Assembly: GCF_945859705.1 (NCBI RefSeq)
Contig: NC_079137.1
Location: forward strand, 58,498,552 to 58,562,551
Origin: Episyrphus balteatus
Taxonomy: Eukaryota > Arthropoda > Insecta > Diptera > Syrphidae
Direction: 5' to 3'
Length of the DNA: 64,000 bases
Shown: one piece after another, positions 25,575-38,497 of the stretch
How the letters are laid out: every line of letters begins with the position of its first letter
Numbering within the stretch: the first letter of the stretch is position 1
Notes under the pieces: model-generated
What the model was told of the DNA's origin: nothing
The model's database searches: none
Seen by the model: the letters and a program-made list of their open reading frames with translations, nothing else
Position numbers and translations under genes: made by a program

Positions 25575-27508
25575 TTTACAATGCGCAAAAATCATAAAAA
25601 TAATTTATTGAAAACAATCATTTTCATCAAAAAAATAAAAAAAAAACATGACTTTTTATCTTCTCACGTCATTAATTCCATTTTTTCCCTAACAACCTAT
25701 ACAAATTTTTATACCATCTGAAAGCTTATTGTCTAACCTCAAAATATATATATCGATCAATTCTATGAGACATCTACAAAAAGAGCTAGAATTTTTTGAA
25801 CTCGATAAAATTTCATTAAAAAAAGCAAAAAAAAAACATTTATTTTTATGTTCTCACGCTATGGAATCAATTTCTTTGTTTGACAACCTATACAAAATAT
25901 ATACCATGTGAAAGTTTATTATTTCACCTTTCATATGACGTATCAATCTCATTTCAAAGATGCCTACAGGAGAAGTTAGAATTTTTTAACCATGTCGAAT
26001 TTCCAGACTGAGATTACGGTACTTCCCACACTGGTGGCTGTTCATTAGGGTGTCTGTTATTTCCCAAAGTGATGTTTTCGGGGGAGACACCCCCCAGATC
26101 GAAAGTTTAGGGCCTAAATAAGAGGAATTTAGCAAAAAAAGGAGGTCATTAACCCGTGCCTCTAAGGTCATACTTTCCACATACAAATTTGTATGGGAAA
26201 TTTTTAACTCATACATAAAATTTTTTTTCTCTCGAGTTAAATCATCTATTTTTAAAATGTTTGTTGATTTTGGTTGGAAAATAGTTCCTTTAAAAGATTA
26301 CATTCAAAATTTCCCGGTAAAATTTTTTTTTATATTTTATTTCGGTTTTGAAATTATTAGCTGTTTTCGTAGTTTTTGCTTTCACCTATCACATATTTTT
26401 AAATGCAGTTTTATTGGTTTTTAATTCTTTTCAAATATTGGACAACAGATCTCCACTGGTGTTTTGAGGTTTTTCGCAAGTTACTTGATTTAACCTATGT
26501 GTAGCTTGTAGTTAGTCTATCGTTATGTGTGATATACCAAATGAAAGGCAATTGTATCAGGATGCTCATTAAAGTTTAATAAAATTTCTATCTGCTCTTG
26601 GTCAAAAGTTATAACCTGTTGAATTCTAAAATTTTATTTTACTGTTATCTCAAAATTGTGCTTACGAAAATGATTGAAACTTCGCACACATATAGTCGTA
26701 GTCATGGTATATCATTACTCCATATACTTTATTCCTGTATCAATTAAAGAAAAAAAAGATAAATATAAAATACGATGAAAATCGGTTAAAAACGGTAAAA
26801 AAACGTGTTTTTTAAAAACTTCTTTCGTCCGTTATTTAATCAAAACTCCCTAAACGTTTTCAAGTTTTTGCACATATCTGCTTAAGTCAAAACCTACATG
26901 CCCTATAAGTTTTGAACGCTCCAAAAAAAAGCTAAAAATCTAAAATTACCCAAAAATACCCCTAAAATACAAGGTGTTTTTCAAAAATTCATATTTCGAA
27001 ACGCAGATTGTTTGAAAAAAATCCGTATCAGACCCCTATTTTTTTTTCCTCATCTTTCACCTGGCATCTTTAGAATTGTCAAAAAAAATTTCCTTTACCC
27101 AAAATCATCATTTTGTTATAGCCCCAACACATGTACAACGTTCAAACAAAACGTTATAGCTTAGTTTAAAAATTTTTTAGAATTTTTTTTTAAATGCAGT
27201 TATTCTTAAATTAATCTCATCTATCTATAGGAAAAATCAATTCTCTACGACTTCGCGTTTAGATTTGAGCCCAAATTTCATCTTTCCGTTTTACCCCTGT
27301 TTACCCTATTAAATGACGGAATTTTTAAAAATCCTTCATTTGGATTAAGCTTTATTTTATTATCTTTCAAATAAGCTATAGAAGATTTTTGTATCTCTAA
27401 TAGTTTATTTTTAATTTTTGATTGAAATTTTTTGCCGCACTGCGAAAGTGCGAGAGTGTAACGTTAGAAAATGGCGTCACTTTTTTGTGGTGGCTGCCAT
27501 GGTTCATC
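25575..27508 (+). repeat. Dispersed repeat family R, copy 2 (longest copy)
   Basis: It carries all family landmarks in order and ends in 'ggcgtcacttttttgtggtg', then 'gctgccatggttcatc', exactly as copy 3 does at 60768. The 'acaacctata' block is tandemly doubled (25690-25910). Relative to copies 1 and 3 it has about 400 extra bases between 'ctggtggctg' (26040) and 'caacagatctcc' (26440). No open frame is long enough for a transposase or reverse transcriptase. The class is unknown. Confidence 0.75.
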
Positions 27509-30500
27509 GATTTATAAGACGTTATCACGTCCAAAAAAAAAAAAAATTAAAAATTTTCCATTAAAAACCAGTGTGTTTTACAATTAAATTACTTATAAAA
27601 TTGTAGAAGTAAAAATTAAAAAAATGTTAGCATATTCTATAGATTGCAAAACCATTAAAAAATTACAATTGTTTTCAGTCAGTGTTAATTTTGTGGCTCT
27701 AAATTCAAGATAATGTAGGTACATGTACATTGTACAATTTGGAAGACGGAAACTCTGTAATTTTTAATTAAATATTCAAAATTTGTTGTTGATCAGAGAA
27801 TTTATTGAGTTTTGATTCTTGGAACAGAAAATTAAAAAAAAAATCGAGAAACTATCCCGGACGTCCGGTCCCTCACACAGTCAAAAAAAGAGGAGGTACA
27901 CTCAAAATCCGGACGTATGGCAACCCTACACTTGTCGAAAAAAAAACAAATTTTGAAAAATTTCCTACAAACCTACAAATGAAATCTCTTTTTTTTTTAA
28001 ATTAAGAATATCTTTCTATAAATTTTGAACTAAACGTATAACCCTTTGACGAAAATGTTTTATGGGGGACGGGCATACAATTTTTTTTCTTATTTATTTT
28101 TATTTTCTTAACCATTTCTTATAATTCGCATGAACATAAGCTCAGAAATTCTTAAAAAAAATGAGTCCATAATTACTATTCCAATGCAGGCAAAAATTAA
28201 CCGAGTTGCAATCGAAAATTTAGATAGTGAAAAAAAAAACTCTGAAAAATGTTGACGATGCTGGAAGAAATGGTCGCTGTCACACTAACATATATGTGAT
28301 TTCTTTCGTTCTTGAACATACGTTCGGTGTTATGATCATTTTAACCGACTTCCAAAAAGGATGAGGTATTCAATTCGTCTGTATTTTTTTTTTATTTTTT
28401 TTTTTATGTTTGTAACTTTGGACTGAGTGAACCAATTTTGATAATTCTTTTTGTATTGGAAAGCTGGTGCCTTCAGTGTTCGTTCAGTTCTGGCTAGAGA
28501 AACATGAGAAAAACCATAAAACTCAGTTTTGATCTATGAAAGTCGGCTTTGTTTTTTCATAAAAATGATTTTTTATGAATCAAAAACAACATAGAGCCCT
28601 AAGCACTTGATATTTTGCCCTCCATTCTTTTTGAAGGCATTAAGCGGAAGTAAAAAAAAAAACAATCACTTTCTTGTTTTTTCTTTCCTTTCTTATCAGA
28701 TCCTTGTTCATACAGAATGTCTTCATTATAGTTTACAAAGAAAACAATTGCAGAAGACTTGTTTTAGTTTCGTAAAAGTGCCTACCCAAGTTAATTTATC
28801 TCTTCTGCATCCCATCAGAATGAAACTGAATTTTTTCGCTGATAAATACCTTCAAGCTCATGTTTTTGTACTGATTCTCTTACCTTTTTTCAGTTTTTTG
28901 GTAGTTTTCTTTTCCGTTGAAAAAAAAAAACTCTTACTTCATTCACTATGGTGTATATTGTACCTATACTCGAAGGTAAATTGGTAAACATTTTTGTAAG
29001 GGCTCCACCATTTTTTCGGGTCTTTTTTATTCTTTTTTATACTTTGGCCTCGTTTTCTTCTTCAAAAAATACACTGTGGTTCGGTGCGCATTTTTGCAAC
29101 AAAAATAACAAACACAAACCAAAAAAAAAAACGTACTACATCACCACTATTCTGGGCTGTTGCTGAAAATGAAATTCACTTCTTCTTTTTCTGCGAATTG
29201 GTATGGAATCTGGAATGCGGCTTTTTTTCTATATATACGGTTGAGTATAAGAGAGAGATTATGGCCTCCGGATGTAGCTGATGGGTGAAGAACGTTACCC
29301 GTCTTTCCTCTTCCGTTTAACTCTGTTCGATGTTGATGGTGAATGCTGACGCTGATGATGATGTATAGCTTCTGAAGAATATTTTTCTCAAACACAAAAA
29401 AAAAAAAAAAAATAAGAAAAAAGGACATCAAAGAAAGAAACTATAGCAGGAAGTGTGCCGCTAAAAGAAGGATCAAGGCAAGAAAAATGAATGCGAAATA
29501 TATAAACTTACCCCCTTTTTTTTCGGGAGCGGATATGAGAATGATGATGATGGCGGAAACAACAGTTAAGGCCGCAAAATAAATATCAACAGACAAGGAG
29601 ACTACCATGACAACGAAAAAACATCAACGTCAACCAAAAAGAAAATCATCAGGATTCCAGAAGTAACTTGGTTTACTCTCTCTCTGCTCTGTATGGGAAA
29701 TAATGTAAAAGCAAAGCAAACAACAGGTGAATATTTTCGGGTAACATTTTCATTTCTCATTCGTTTTCATCTTTTGGCTTTCCGGTAAGGATTTTTTGTT
29801 TGTGTGTGTGTGTGTGTGTGTGTGCAGTGATGGTCTTTGGTCTTATTCTGTGGGTAAGGATTTCTTGTTATTTTTTCTTTCTTCTTTTATTCATCCGTTA
29901 TGCTCTGTGATTTTGCGGATGCAATTTCCGGTTTGTTTGCGTTGTGAAGAAATATGTTGTTGTTGCCTTTTTTACCTTGAAACAGAGTCCCATTGTGATG
30001 AGTCGTCTTCATTTGTCAAAGATAGATAGATAGAAAATGAAATTAATATATTTATTTCTCCTTTTTTTTGTATCTTTTCTTATTGTTTGTTAGAATAATT
30101 CTAGGAACTCTCTGTGAGTATTTAGATAATACTTAATTTTATTGTGAAAATTTGATGGATGGCAAAAAATTTATATTTAGATTGTGTTGTTTATGAAATT
30201 TTGTCGAAATATATATTTTTATTAGATTTTTTTTTGGTAATTTGATTTTATGATGCTCTTCCTCATCCAATTATTTGTATGCTTGTGTTTGTTTAATGGA
30301 TGTTATGGTTTTTCGGAATATTAATTGGTTTTTTGAAATAATGAATTTATGATATGAGTTTTGTTATCGAATAACATAGTCCAGTAGCTAGTGAATACAA
30401 ATTATTTGAAATGCAAGAGTGAACCTAAAAGAATCATTTTAATTTTTGTTTAATATTTATGTGGGTAGGTATGTAAATATGTTCCTTTCTTAAAATTTAT

Positions 30501-30549
30501 ATAAAGTCGAGAATAATTTGGTATTTGATTTTTTTTATTGAATTTAGCA
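27509..30549. other. Non-coding DNA, partly more complex; microsatellite inside
   Basis: The stretch 27850-27925 holds CCCGGACGTCCGG and AATCCGGACGTATGGCAACC words, possibly a fragment of a transposon end. From about 28600 to 30000 composition is less A/T-biased, but the frames (28607-28987 and others) begin at non-ATG codons and show no domains. This may be untranslated or regulatory DNA. Confidence 0.4.
29801..29824 (+). repeat. (TG)12 microsatellite
   Basis: Twelve uninterrupted TG units. The Val/Cys run in the overlapping frame is produced by this repeat. Confidence 0.95.
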
Positions 30550-31526
30550 CACAGTGAGCCTGAACAAGTTTAAGGTTGACCTAAAATGACGACAAAAACT
30601 AAAAATGAGGCTTTGTTCCTGAAGGCCTCAGCAATAATAATCCGTTTTTACCAAAATCGGATTAGCTTCCTTTTTCGAGATACCCCCCGTTAACGATTTT
30701 TTTTCGAAAACCACATCTTTCTACGCCTTCTAGTTTTTGAGAAAATTGAAAAATAGGAAAACTACTTTCTTTATCAGATTTTTATTTTCTTGGCTATTTG
30801 GCTTAACCGTTATCAAAAATTAAAAAGTATTGTGCTTAATCTACTTCGCCTCCATGATTGGGCTTTATTTCCATTTAAAATTGGATCTTAAAAATAAAAT
30901 TTCTTGTGTAAAGAAAGTAGTTTTCCTATTTTTCAATTTTCTCAAAAACTATAAGGAGTAGAAAGATGTGGTTTTCAGTATTTGATAAAAGATTCATTGA
31001 GGTAATTTATTTTATCGATTTATCCCGTATTGAAATCCATAGTCTTGACAAAAATAGTATTCAATGTATTTTTTCATACTTATTTTTCACAAATGTTGAC
31101 TTTGAAATCGATTATTTCGAAAACTACTGATTCAAATATCTTGATTTAAAAACTCAAATTAAGTGTACAATTCTAGCTTTTGAAAAAGGTATCACTAATA
31201 ACTGTAAGTGTTGCCGTTGTTTTTTAATAATTTTTTTAGTAGTTTTTTATAAATTTGCCCCTCCCTCTTAAAAGGGGGGCATAGACACTCCCTCCCATAA
31301 CAAAAAATGAATGTATTGAATACCTCTACAAAAAACCGTTTTCAATTCTCGGCGCCTAAGTTATCGTACTCGAGCCTTGCGTTGATATGAATTTTTTTCG
31401 AAAAAGGAAGCTAATCCGATTTTGGTAAAAACGGATTATTATTGCTGAGGCCTTCAGGAACAAAGCCTCATTTTTAGTTTTTGTCGTCATTTTAGGTCAA
31501 CCTTAAACTTGTTCAGGCTCACTGTG
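30550..31526. mobile_element. Foldback/MITE-like element with ~132-bp near-perfect inverted ends
   Basis: The left end CACAGTGAGCCTGAACAAG and right end CTTGTTCAGGCTCACTGTG begin inverted repeats of about 132 bp (30550-30681, 31395-31526), nearly identical. AGCA flanks both sides (30546-30549, 31527-31530), a possible 4-bp target duplication. A second inverted pair lies inside ('aaccacatctttctac' near 30710, 'gtagaaagatgtggtt' near 30958). The right interior resembles one arm of the 18758-19355 foldback. No coding capacity. Confidence 0.75.
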
Positions 31527-31559
31527 AGCATACTAAATTTGAAACGGTTTCCAGTTAGT

Positions 31560-32200
31560 TTAAACTAGGAACGCTTTAAAAAAAAAACGCAGGACTGGGT
31601 CACTCGTACTTGATCTTATGGTAAAAAAAAGCTCTTATCTTAAAACTTATTATGAACAAAATTGGGGAAAATTATAATTGAATAATAAAGGAATCTCACC
31701 TGTCATGTTAAAATGTATGAAATCTGCTTTTAACATGAAATAAACACCGTTTAAAATGATTTTGATCACGAAACAAAATATGCCATTTGATTTCTTGTAT
31801 TAAAAGAAGTTAAAAAAAAAAAAAAAAAATTGAAAATTGTTAGAGTCGTTTTTTTTTTTAATAGGTACCTATGTAAAAATTTTCATACTTTTTTCAAAAA
31901 AAGATGGTATGCCATTTTGAAGAAATAATAAATTACTAACACTTAAAAACGAAATTTCGAAATATTTAACTAAGCCGTTTTCAAAAAATTGATTTTTCAA
32001 AAAAAAAAAAAAAATAAATAGATAGGTATATCATTTAAAAATCCAAAAATGTGTTTTTTAGTAATTTTCTAAAATTTTAATATAATGATTTCTTAAACGC
32101 TTTTGCATACCAATTTTCGTTGAAATCGTCATTACCAAAAAAAAGGTTCAAAACGGTACAGTTAATAACCGTACAAAAAATATTTTTTTATTTCAAAAGT
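31560..32200 (+). repeat. Dispersed A/T-rich repeat, family P, copy 3
   Basis: It shares 'gcaggactgggt', 'tcgtacttgatcttatggta' and the following A/T-rich body ('aaatctg', 'tgccatttgatttcttgtat', 'tgttagagtcg') with 2400-2720. Ends are unclear. Confidence 0.5.
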
Positions 32201-32325
32201 TGTATCTTATTTGTTACAATACGCACACCAAGGAGGGGGAAACTGATTCCTTAAGAAGATACATACCGTTCAATTAAAAAACAAATATAATTTTTGTCTA
32301 AGGTCCGAAACAAGCAAAAACAAAT

Positions 32326-33141
32326 GGGCAATTCCATGGTAACTCACGTTACATTCACAAAAATTTCCAACACATAAATAATTTTTTTTTCAATTTTAAT
32401 GTAAATTGATACGAAATTACTATCCATGAATGGAGCATAACTATTACTTTCATAATTAACTAAAAAAATTGTCTTTATTTTTAACATTTGCTTGGGAAAA
32501 ATAAAAGTTTGATGGTAACTCACGTTACAAAAATCGGACACGAATTTTTAGAGTCCGACAGTATGAAGTTTTTATGTGAAATTAAGAATCTTAATTTGTT
32601 TTCAATGGAGATTCCATACATACAAAATTACAAGCTTTTAATATGAGTGACAAAACCAAACATTTTTTCAATATTTCGAGGAAAAATTTTAAAATATTTA
32701 GGTAACTCACGTTACATTATTTTGGTAACTCATGTTACCTGCGATTTTTGGTTCCAAAAGTAAAGAAAAGATGCATTTTCACTCAAGTTTTTTTTTTTAT
32801 CGAATAGTGTGTAACGAAGCTTGCTTAAATGTTAACTTATTTTAGCACTCACGAGGGGATATTGTCATCGTCACTATTAGACTCATCATATTTCAGTTTG
32901 CTTGTTTTTCCGTCATTTTCATGTGAAATTCTTCTGTTGTTGGCAAGCTTATGCTATAAAAATGCTTTAAGATTATTAAACTCCCTGAATTTTATGTCTA
33001 TCCATAAGGGAATACAACAAAGAATCTTTTCTTGCAACTTGCATAAAGAGTTGCCGTTTGTAAATTGTAATTTTCTAAAAAAAGTAAAAAAGACTGCATA
33101 ATTTGTTCAAAATTCGTGTCCACTTTTTCATGGAATTACCC
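32326..33141. mobile_element. Candidate element with GTAACTCACGTTAC boxes
   Basis: The ends are short inverted repeats: GGGCAATTCCATG on the left, CATGGAATTACCC on the right, with one mismatch. AAAT flanks both (32322-32325, 33142-33145), a possible 4-bp duplication. GTAACTCACGTTAC occurs at 32339-32352, 32515-32528 and 32702-32715, with a one-base variant at 32725-32738. A further inverted pair is 'ggacacgaattttt' near 32536 and 'aaaattcgtgtcc' near 33109. No coding frame. Probably a non-autonomous DNA transposon. Confidence 0.55.
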
Positions 33142-36100
33142 AAATATAATCATTACACCCAATTTAGAGGGGGAAAGAGAAGGGGCACTTGGCCTCTCCA
33201 GCTTCTTTGCAAATAACCCTAGGAATGTATTTTAGTACTTTTGTATTTATGGAATTTTGATTTTTCATTTCAATTCAATGATTTGATCCCACATGGGCTT
33301 CAGTAAACCCTAATGTATTTGGTTCGTTTTCAATTCATCCCGACATAAAATTTCACACAAAAAAAAAAATAAATAACAAAAAACCAAAATTCACACGTAC
33401 CTCACATTAACACACATTTTTTTTAGATTAAACGTATAAGCTCTAGTTCTATTCAGCATTATAAAATACTTAAAAATATGTATGAGTTATGTGCCATCGT
33501 TATGATCAATTGTCTTCACTTTCTCCACTTTTTCACATGCAGCTTAAAAAAAAAAAAAAAATAAAAAAAAATTAAAAAAAAAAAATAGCACGTATACGCC
33601 ACGGTGCCCTTTGAAATCGGTGTTAATATAACCAAATTGTTTGAATTTCTTGGTATTGATATTAAGAAATCAATACAGAATTTTATTTTTAAATTCTCTA
33701 TCTCTAGTTTTATTTTTGTTTAAGCTCTTCTTAACCCTTGCTCTTTGTTTCAAAAGTCCCAAAGATTGCAAAGATACGTTCTCTCGCTATCTTTATCAAA
33801 CAAATAAATATTGACATAATTCCTATATCAAATTTCACTTATGTTTCATACAAATATAAACAAAATACCTATAACAAACCCTCTTCTATATATTTCTATT
33901 TATGTTACGTTTACTCGTATATATGCCAAGGCTAGAATATTAAGTGAAAACCAATATCATACGCACGTTTGGGTTGCCATAAACCAATACAAAAACCAAA
34001 GAGTATGCAAATCTTTTTTTTTTCTAAAAAAAAATTGCTCCCTTTAGCATTTTTTGCAATGTAAAGTCTGGGTGTCTCTTCTTTTTTTTTCAAAAAAACA
34101 ACCCGCCAAAGTCAAAAACGTTATTTTGGTTTAGCTAAAGTCCTTAAGTCGCTCGCAAAGGAAGAGACACGTTTTCTCTGCAATTTTTCAATGTTTTAAG
34201 CTTTTATTTTTGCCAACAAAACAAAACAAAAAAAAAAAAAATTATATCTCTGTGTGCATACAGAAAAATCCCCCTTCACTTTGAATGTTTTGTAGATATC
34301 CTTGCTGTGGAAGAAAATAACAAAGCAAACTTTATATAGCCAGGATTCTGATGTTCATCCTTATAACAACCAAACCAACTATCCATCGAGCAATAAATCT
34401 TCTTAAATATTTTGTATTTATTTTTTTTTACTTTTATTTTCAACGTTTTGTTATGGTCCTTGTGCAGATTTCTTTCGCTTTTATTTTTTTTTTATTGTAT
34501 CCTTTCAATGAATCCTGGGAGGATTATGCAAATATTTGCGATGAACATTGAACAAGCGTTACTTTTCTGCATTGATGATGATGCCCCCTCTTGCCCCTCA
34601 CTCCCTTCCAATATATTGCGCTAACTTGGCTCTCAACACACCATTACTCTATAGCCGGTCTCGTCGGTAGAAATCTATATTTTACTATCATCCTTTAACG
34701 AGGATACGTTTATACAATCCCGGAAACTGGGAATCTGTTTCTGTGATTTGCATGCATTCACCGCCGATTGATTTTCACGCCAGTTATACGGCGGGTGATC
34801 AATCGTCATCGTGAGTTGAATTACATTTCATTTGTATATAAAGGACCTTCAAAAGGCATATCCTGTACCTTCATATGATTACACACTCAAATGCCTCTCT
34901 AGAATCGCATTCAAAAAAGGATAATTTCATTGAGAATTTTTGTGTAGGCGGCAGTCGTTTTCGATTTTGTTTTCATCGACCTTGCGGGTCTTATTCTGCT
35001 ATATTTATACACAAAAGGACCTTCCACCCACTCAATGTGTATCCTTCTTTGCTGTTCAATTTCAATTTCGGCGGATATTTGGTGCGGAAATGGTTTTCAA
35101 ATGAAAACAAAAATTGAAAAAAAAAAAAAAAAAAAAAAAATAACACGAAACTAAAATTAAATAAAAATCGCAAAAAGGATCTCTGGTGTGCTGCGCGAAA
35201 TCCCTTCAAGGATATTATGCTATTCTATTGTTAACGAAATTTAATCGTTTGCAGTTTGTTTGATTTGTGGTAACTGTTTTGTGCAAAGTTTTCTGCAACG
35301 TTCGTTGCTGTTTGCTGCTGCTGTTACTTCTTGCTATATACTCTCGCTTCACGCTCGCATGTTGTGTTTTTGTGCTGCTGCTGTTTTGAGTCCTTGTATA
35401 AGGTCTATTGTTGTGAGAGAGAGAATTCATATAATATAGTAGGTTTAAGGATATAGGAGGATATTGTAACCTAAAGGATTTGTAACATGGAAACAGTCAA
35501 CAAGGCTTCACTCACAGGAGATATGGGTTTGGTATAAAGGAGAGACTGAGTAAGTAAGTGAAATGAAAAATACCAGTTTTTTTCCTTTCTCTGTATGAGT
35601 GTGTTTGTATTTGTTGTAAGGATAAATATAAACATTCATCTACTTTTTTTTCTGATTTATTTCATTTTTCAGCTGCTGGTAAAGGATTTTTTTTATTTTT
35701 TGTTAAAAAAAAGTACAAACACAGAGTATTTTTACAGTTTTAAGTCCATTTTATATAAAACTGGAGGCATCGAAGCATTCGTGAACACATCCATTTTCAA
35801 ACGAATTAAATAAATAATGTGTAGGTTTGACGTCAAACAGGAAAACATTTGTGCAGTTTATATAATCAAAAGCGGGAAAGGTATTTGCGAATTTCTTTGT
35901 TATTTTACTTTGGAAAGCTATTTTATATAAAAGTTCTTATTAAAAATCATTTATTTATAATCTGCAATAAACTACTACGGTGGAAATGTATTTATGAGAA
36001 TTTCATTTGAAGCAATTTATTAATTCATTGAAAATTTCGTACAACTAAATGTTAAGCTGTTTTTCAATTGTATTTCAATAAAATTCACGCCAATACTTTT

Positions 36101-36559
36101 TATTTTATTTTACTAAAACCTAAATAAATTATTTCCCAGATCGGTTTCAGATTTCTATCAACGAATTGTTTCGTAATTCTGTTTACTTGACAGCAGTGAT
36201 GCCAGAACATTTCAGAAACAAGAAGTTGAATTTGAAAAATATTGAAAAAAATGGTTCATAAAAATGCATAGAATTTTTAATGAAATTTGTATTTTTTTTT
36301 GTAATTTTCAAATAGCTAAGTTTGGTTTGTTTTTCATTAAGTTGATATATGTATTTTTGGTTTTTATGCTTAATGACGATGGTAATATTAAATTTATTAC
36401 ATAGAAACAAAAATTGTATAAAATCGAAATTCTTTTTTTTTTTTTATTTAGTACTCCGTAAAATCGATTGCTAGACACCTCTAGAATATACACTTATACA
36501 CACCAAATATAAGCTCGTAATATTAATGGGAAGGTCCTCCGCTTCGCAATTTTCCATTT
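33142..36559. other. Non-coding DNA, no gene supported
   Basis: 33600-35500 is more complex than its surroundings. A run of A24 lies near 35117-35140. Frames of 60-80 codons on both strands overlap one another and lack recognisable motifs. No element ends were seen. Confidence 0.45.
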
Positions 36560-37080
36560 TTACATCCAGCTTCTACTTAAAAAAAAATCATTTTTTTTTA
36601 AATCGATTTTTTAGCAAATTTCTTTACATATTCTTTTAGGAAATTGAACGCTCTACAAAAAAAAGGCTTTGTACACTTTTCTTGTTAATCTAACCGTTTA
36701 ATAGATATTTGAGGTCCTAAAATCGAGAAAATCTTTAAAAATTCGTTTTTTGTTCTTAATTTTGTAAAAAATATGAAAAATTATAATAATTAAACGTGCA
36801 AGACATATTCTTATAGGAAATAAATTGCTCCACAAAAAAGGTCTTATTAACTTTTTTCATTTATCTAACCTTTCTTAAGATATTCGAGGTCAAATATAAG
36901 AAAAATTATTAAAACATTTATTACTTTTCACAATTTTACAATACACTGAAAATTCATTATTTTCAAATTAGCAAGATATATTATTGTAGGGGCTTAAACG
37001 TTCTACAAAATTTCCTTGGCATCAAATTGATTGCTCTAACCGTTTAGAATATAGAATGAGAAAGCCAGAAATCAGGAAAA
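36560..37080 (+). repeat. Three diverged ~175-bp tandem units, shared with 57.9-58.1 kb
   Basis: Units start at comparable points near 36638, 36815 and 36988. Each reads roughly 'attcttntagg', 'gctctacaaaa', 'aatctaaccgtttnanagat', then 'attcgaggtc'. About 1.5 units of the same family occur at 57900-58130, inside a probable transposon. No coding signal. Confidence 0.65.
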
Positions 37081-37550
37081 CGGTTATAAACGATTCAAAA
37101 AATATTTTTTTTTTACTTTAAAAGTAAGGCCTTATTTCTATGGAGTTTGGTATTAACAACATTAGTCCAAAATCGTCGTTTTGAGATAAATGCATTTTAA
37201 AGTTAGAAAAATTCCTCCAAATCCAGTTTTGTTTAATATAAATTTATTGGGATGCAATTTATTTTTAAATAATAACATTTACACAAATAAAGTAAAAAAT
37301 TTAATTATTGAGCGTTTTTATATATTTTTTTTAAAGAGATTATGTTATTTTGAACAAACTATTTTTCTTTCAAAAATAAGATTATTTCGAGTTGTGTCTT
37401 TAGAACCAATATTCGAAGTATTTTTTTTTTAAGAATTTTTAAATTTTTCGGACTTGCCGCAATTTACTTTTGTTTTTTTTTTTTAACGAATCAATAGATT
37501 GAAATATTTCCCGTCATTTCCGTCATTGACAAAAAAGCAAAGGAACTGAG

Positions 37551-37616
37551 TTGTGCTGTTTTGACCAAACACTTTTTTAAAAGTTTAAACATTTTTGATC
37601 GGTCAAAACAGCACAA
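37551..37616. repeat. Perfect 16-bp inverted repeat, 34-bp loop
   Basis: TTGTGCTGTTTTGACC at 37551-37566 and GGTCAAAACAGCACAA at 37601-37616. Related words (TGCCATTATGATCAAAC near 37626, TGCTGTAAAGACCAAAT near 37717) follow. Possibly the end of another phrase-repeat element, with boundaries not found. Confidence 0.7.
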
Positions 37617-38483
37617 GTTGGAGTTATGCCATTATGATCAAACATAATTTTAGAAAAAGGAGTTAAGTGTGGTTAGGGCCATTGAATATCTTTGGAACTA
37701 GTTTACTTAGAGTTATGCTGTAAAGACCAAATAAAAATAGATTTTTTTTTTAATAGTTCTGCATACTTAACTCATTTATTTACCACGCTTACTCATAATT
37801 TTTAATCAAAATCTTAAGAGTTGTTTTTGAAAAAAAAAAACAAACTTATTCATTTTGGTAAAATGCAAGGTATACCGACCTACTGTTGATTTTGGACCTA
37901 ACAAAATTTTTACTAGAGAATCACCCATAACGATTTTTTACACACCGACTCAGATGATCGATTTAATCCTCAGCCCGACTCAAGATAGTCCAACTTGACT
38001 CATATTTTTTTCGGATTTAATTTTTTCAAGAATTATTCCAATCTACAAAGCTAACCAAATTGTCCTCACACATTATTTTTCAAACTCTTCACTCTCCTCA
38101 AGTAGGTATCTAATAAATAGACTCCAAGCACCAATCAATAACAAAATTCGTCATAATTATTAAAAAAAAAATGTTAAGTTATGATGAATCGTGCTATGTA
38201 TTGAGTTGGGCTGTCTGAAACGGGGCGTCTAAGATCGTGTTGCCTTGAGTCGAGCTATACCCTTCCAATGATTACTTTCATTTGTTGTAGAAAAATCTGC
38301 ACTTTTTTTTTTTTTTTTTTAAATGAAAAAATTGGGGCCCTCTGGTAGCTTATTTCTGGACACAATGACATGACAGTTTTTCTATTTCGCCCTGAGAGGA
38401 TTATGTACAACTTCACATGACCAATATCCAGTAGGGAAGTAAGACGCTTTCAGCGATACTTAATTTTTCAAATTACATTGAGT
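37617..38483. other. Non-coding DNA
   Basis: Apart from the TGACCAAA-like words near 37626-37730, no features are supported up to the target duplication of the retrotransposon. Confidence 0.4.
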
Positions 38484-38497
38484 AGTTTAAAATCTAT

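Noticed and set aside
27850..27925. CCGGACGT words considered as a separate transposon end
   Set aside because: Only one side could be recognised; no partner end or target duplication was found.
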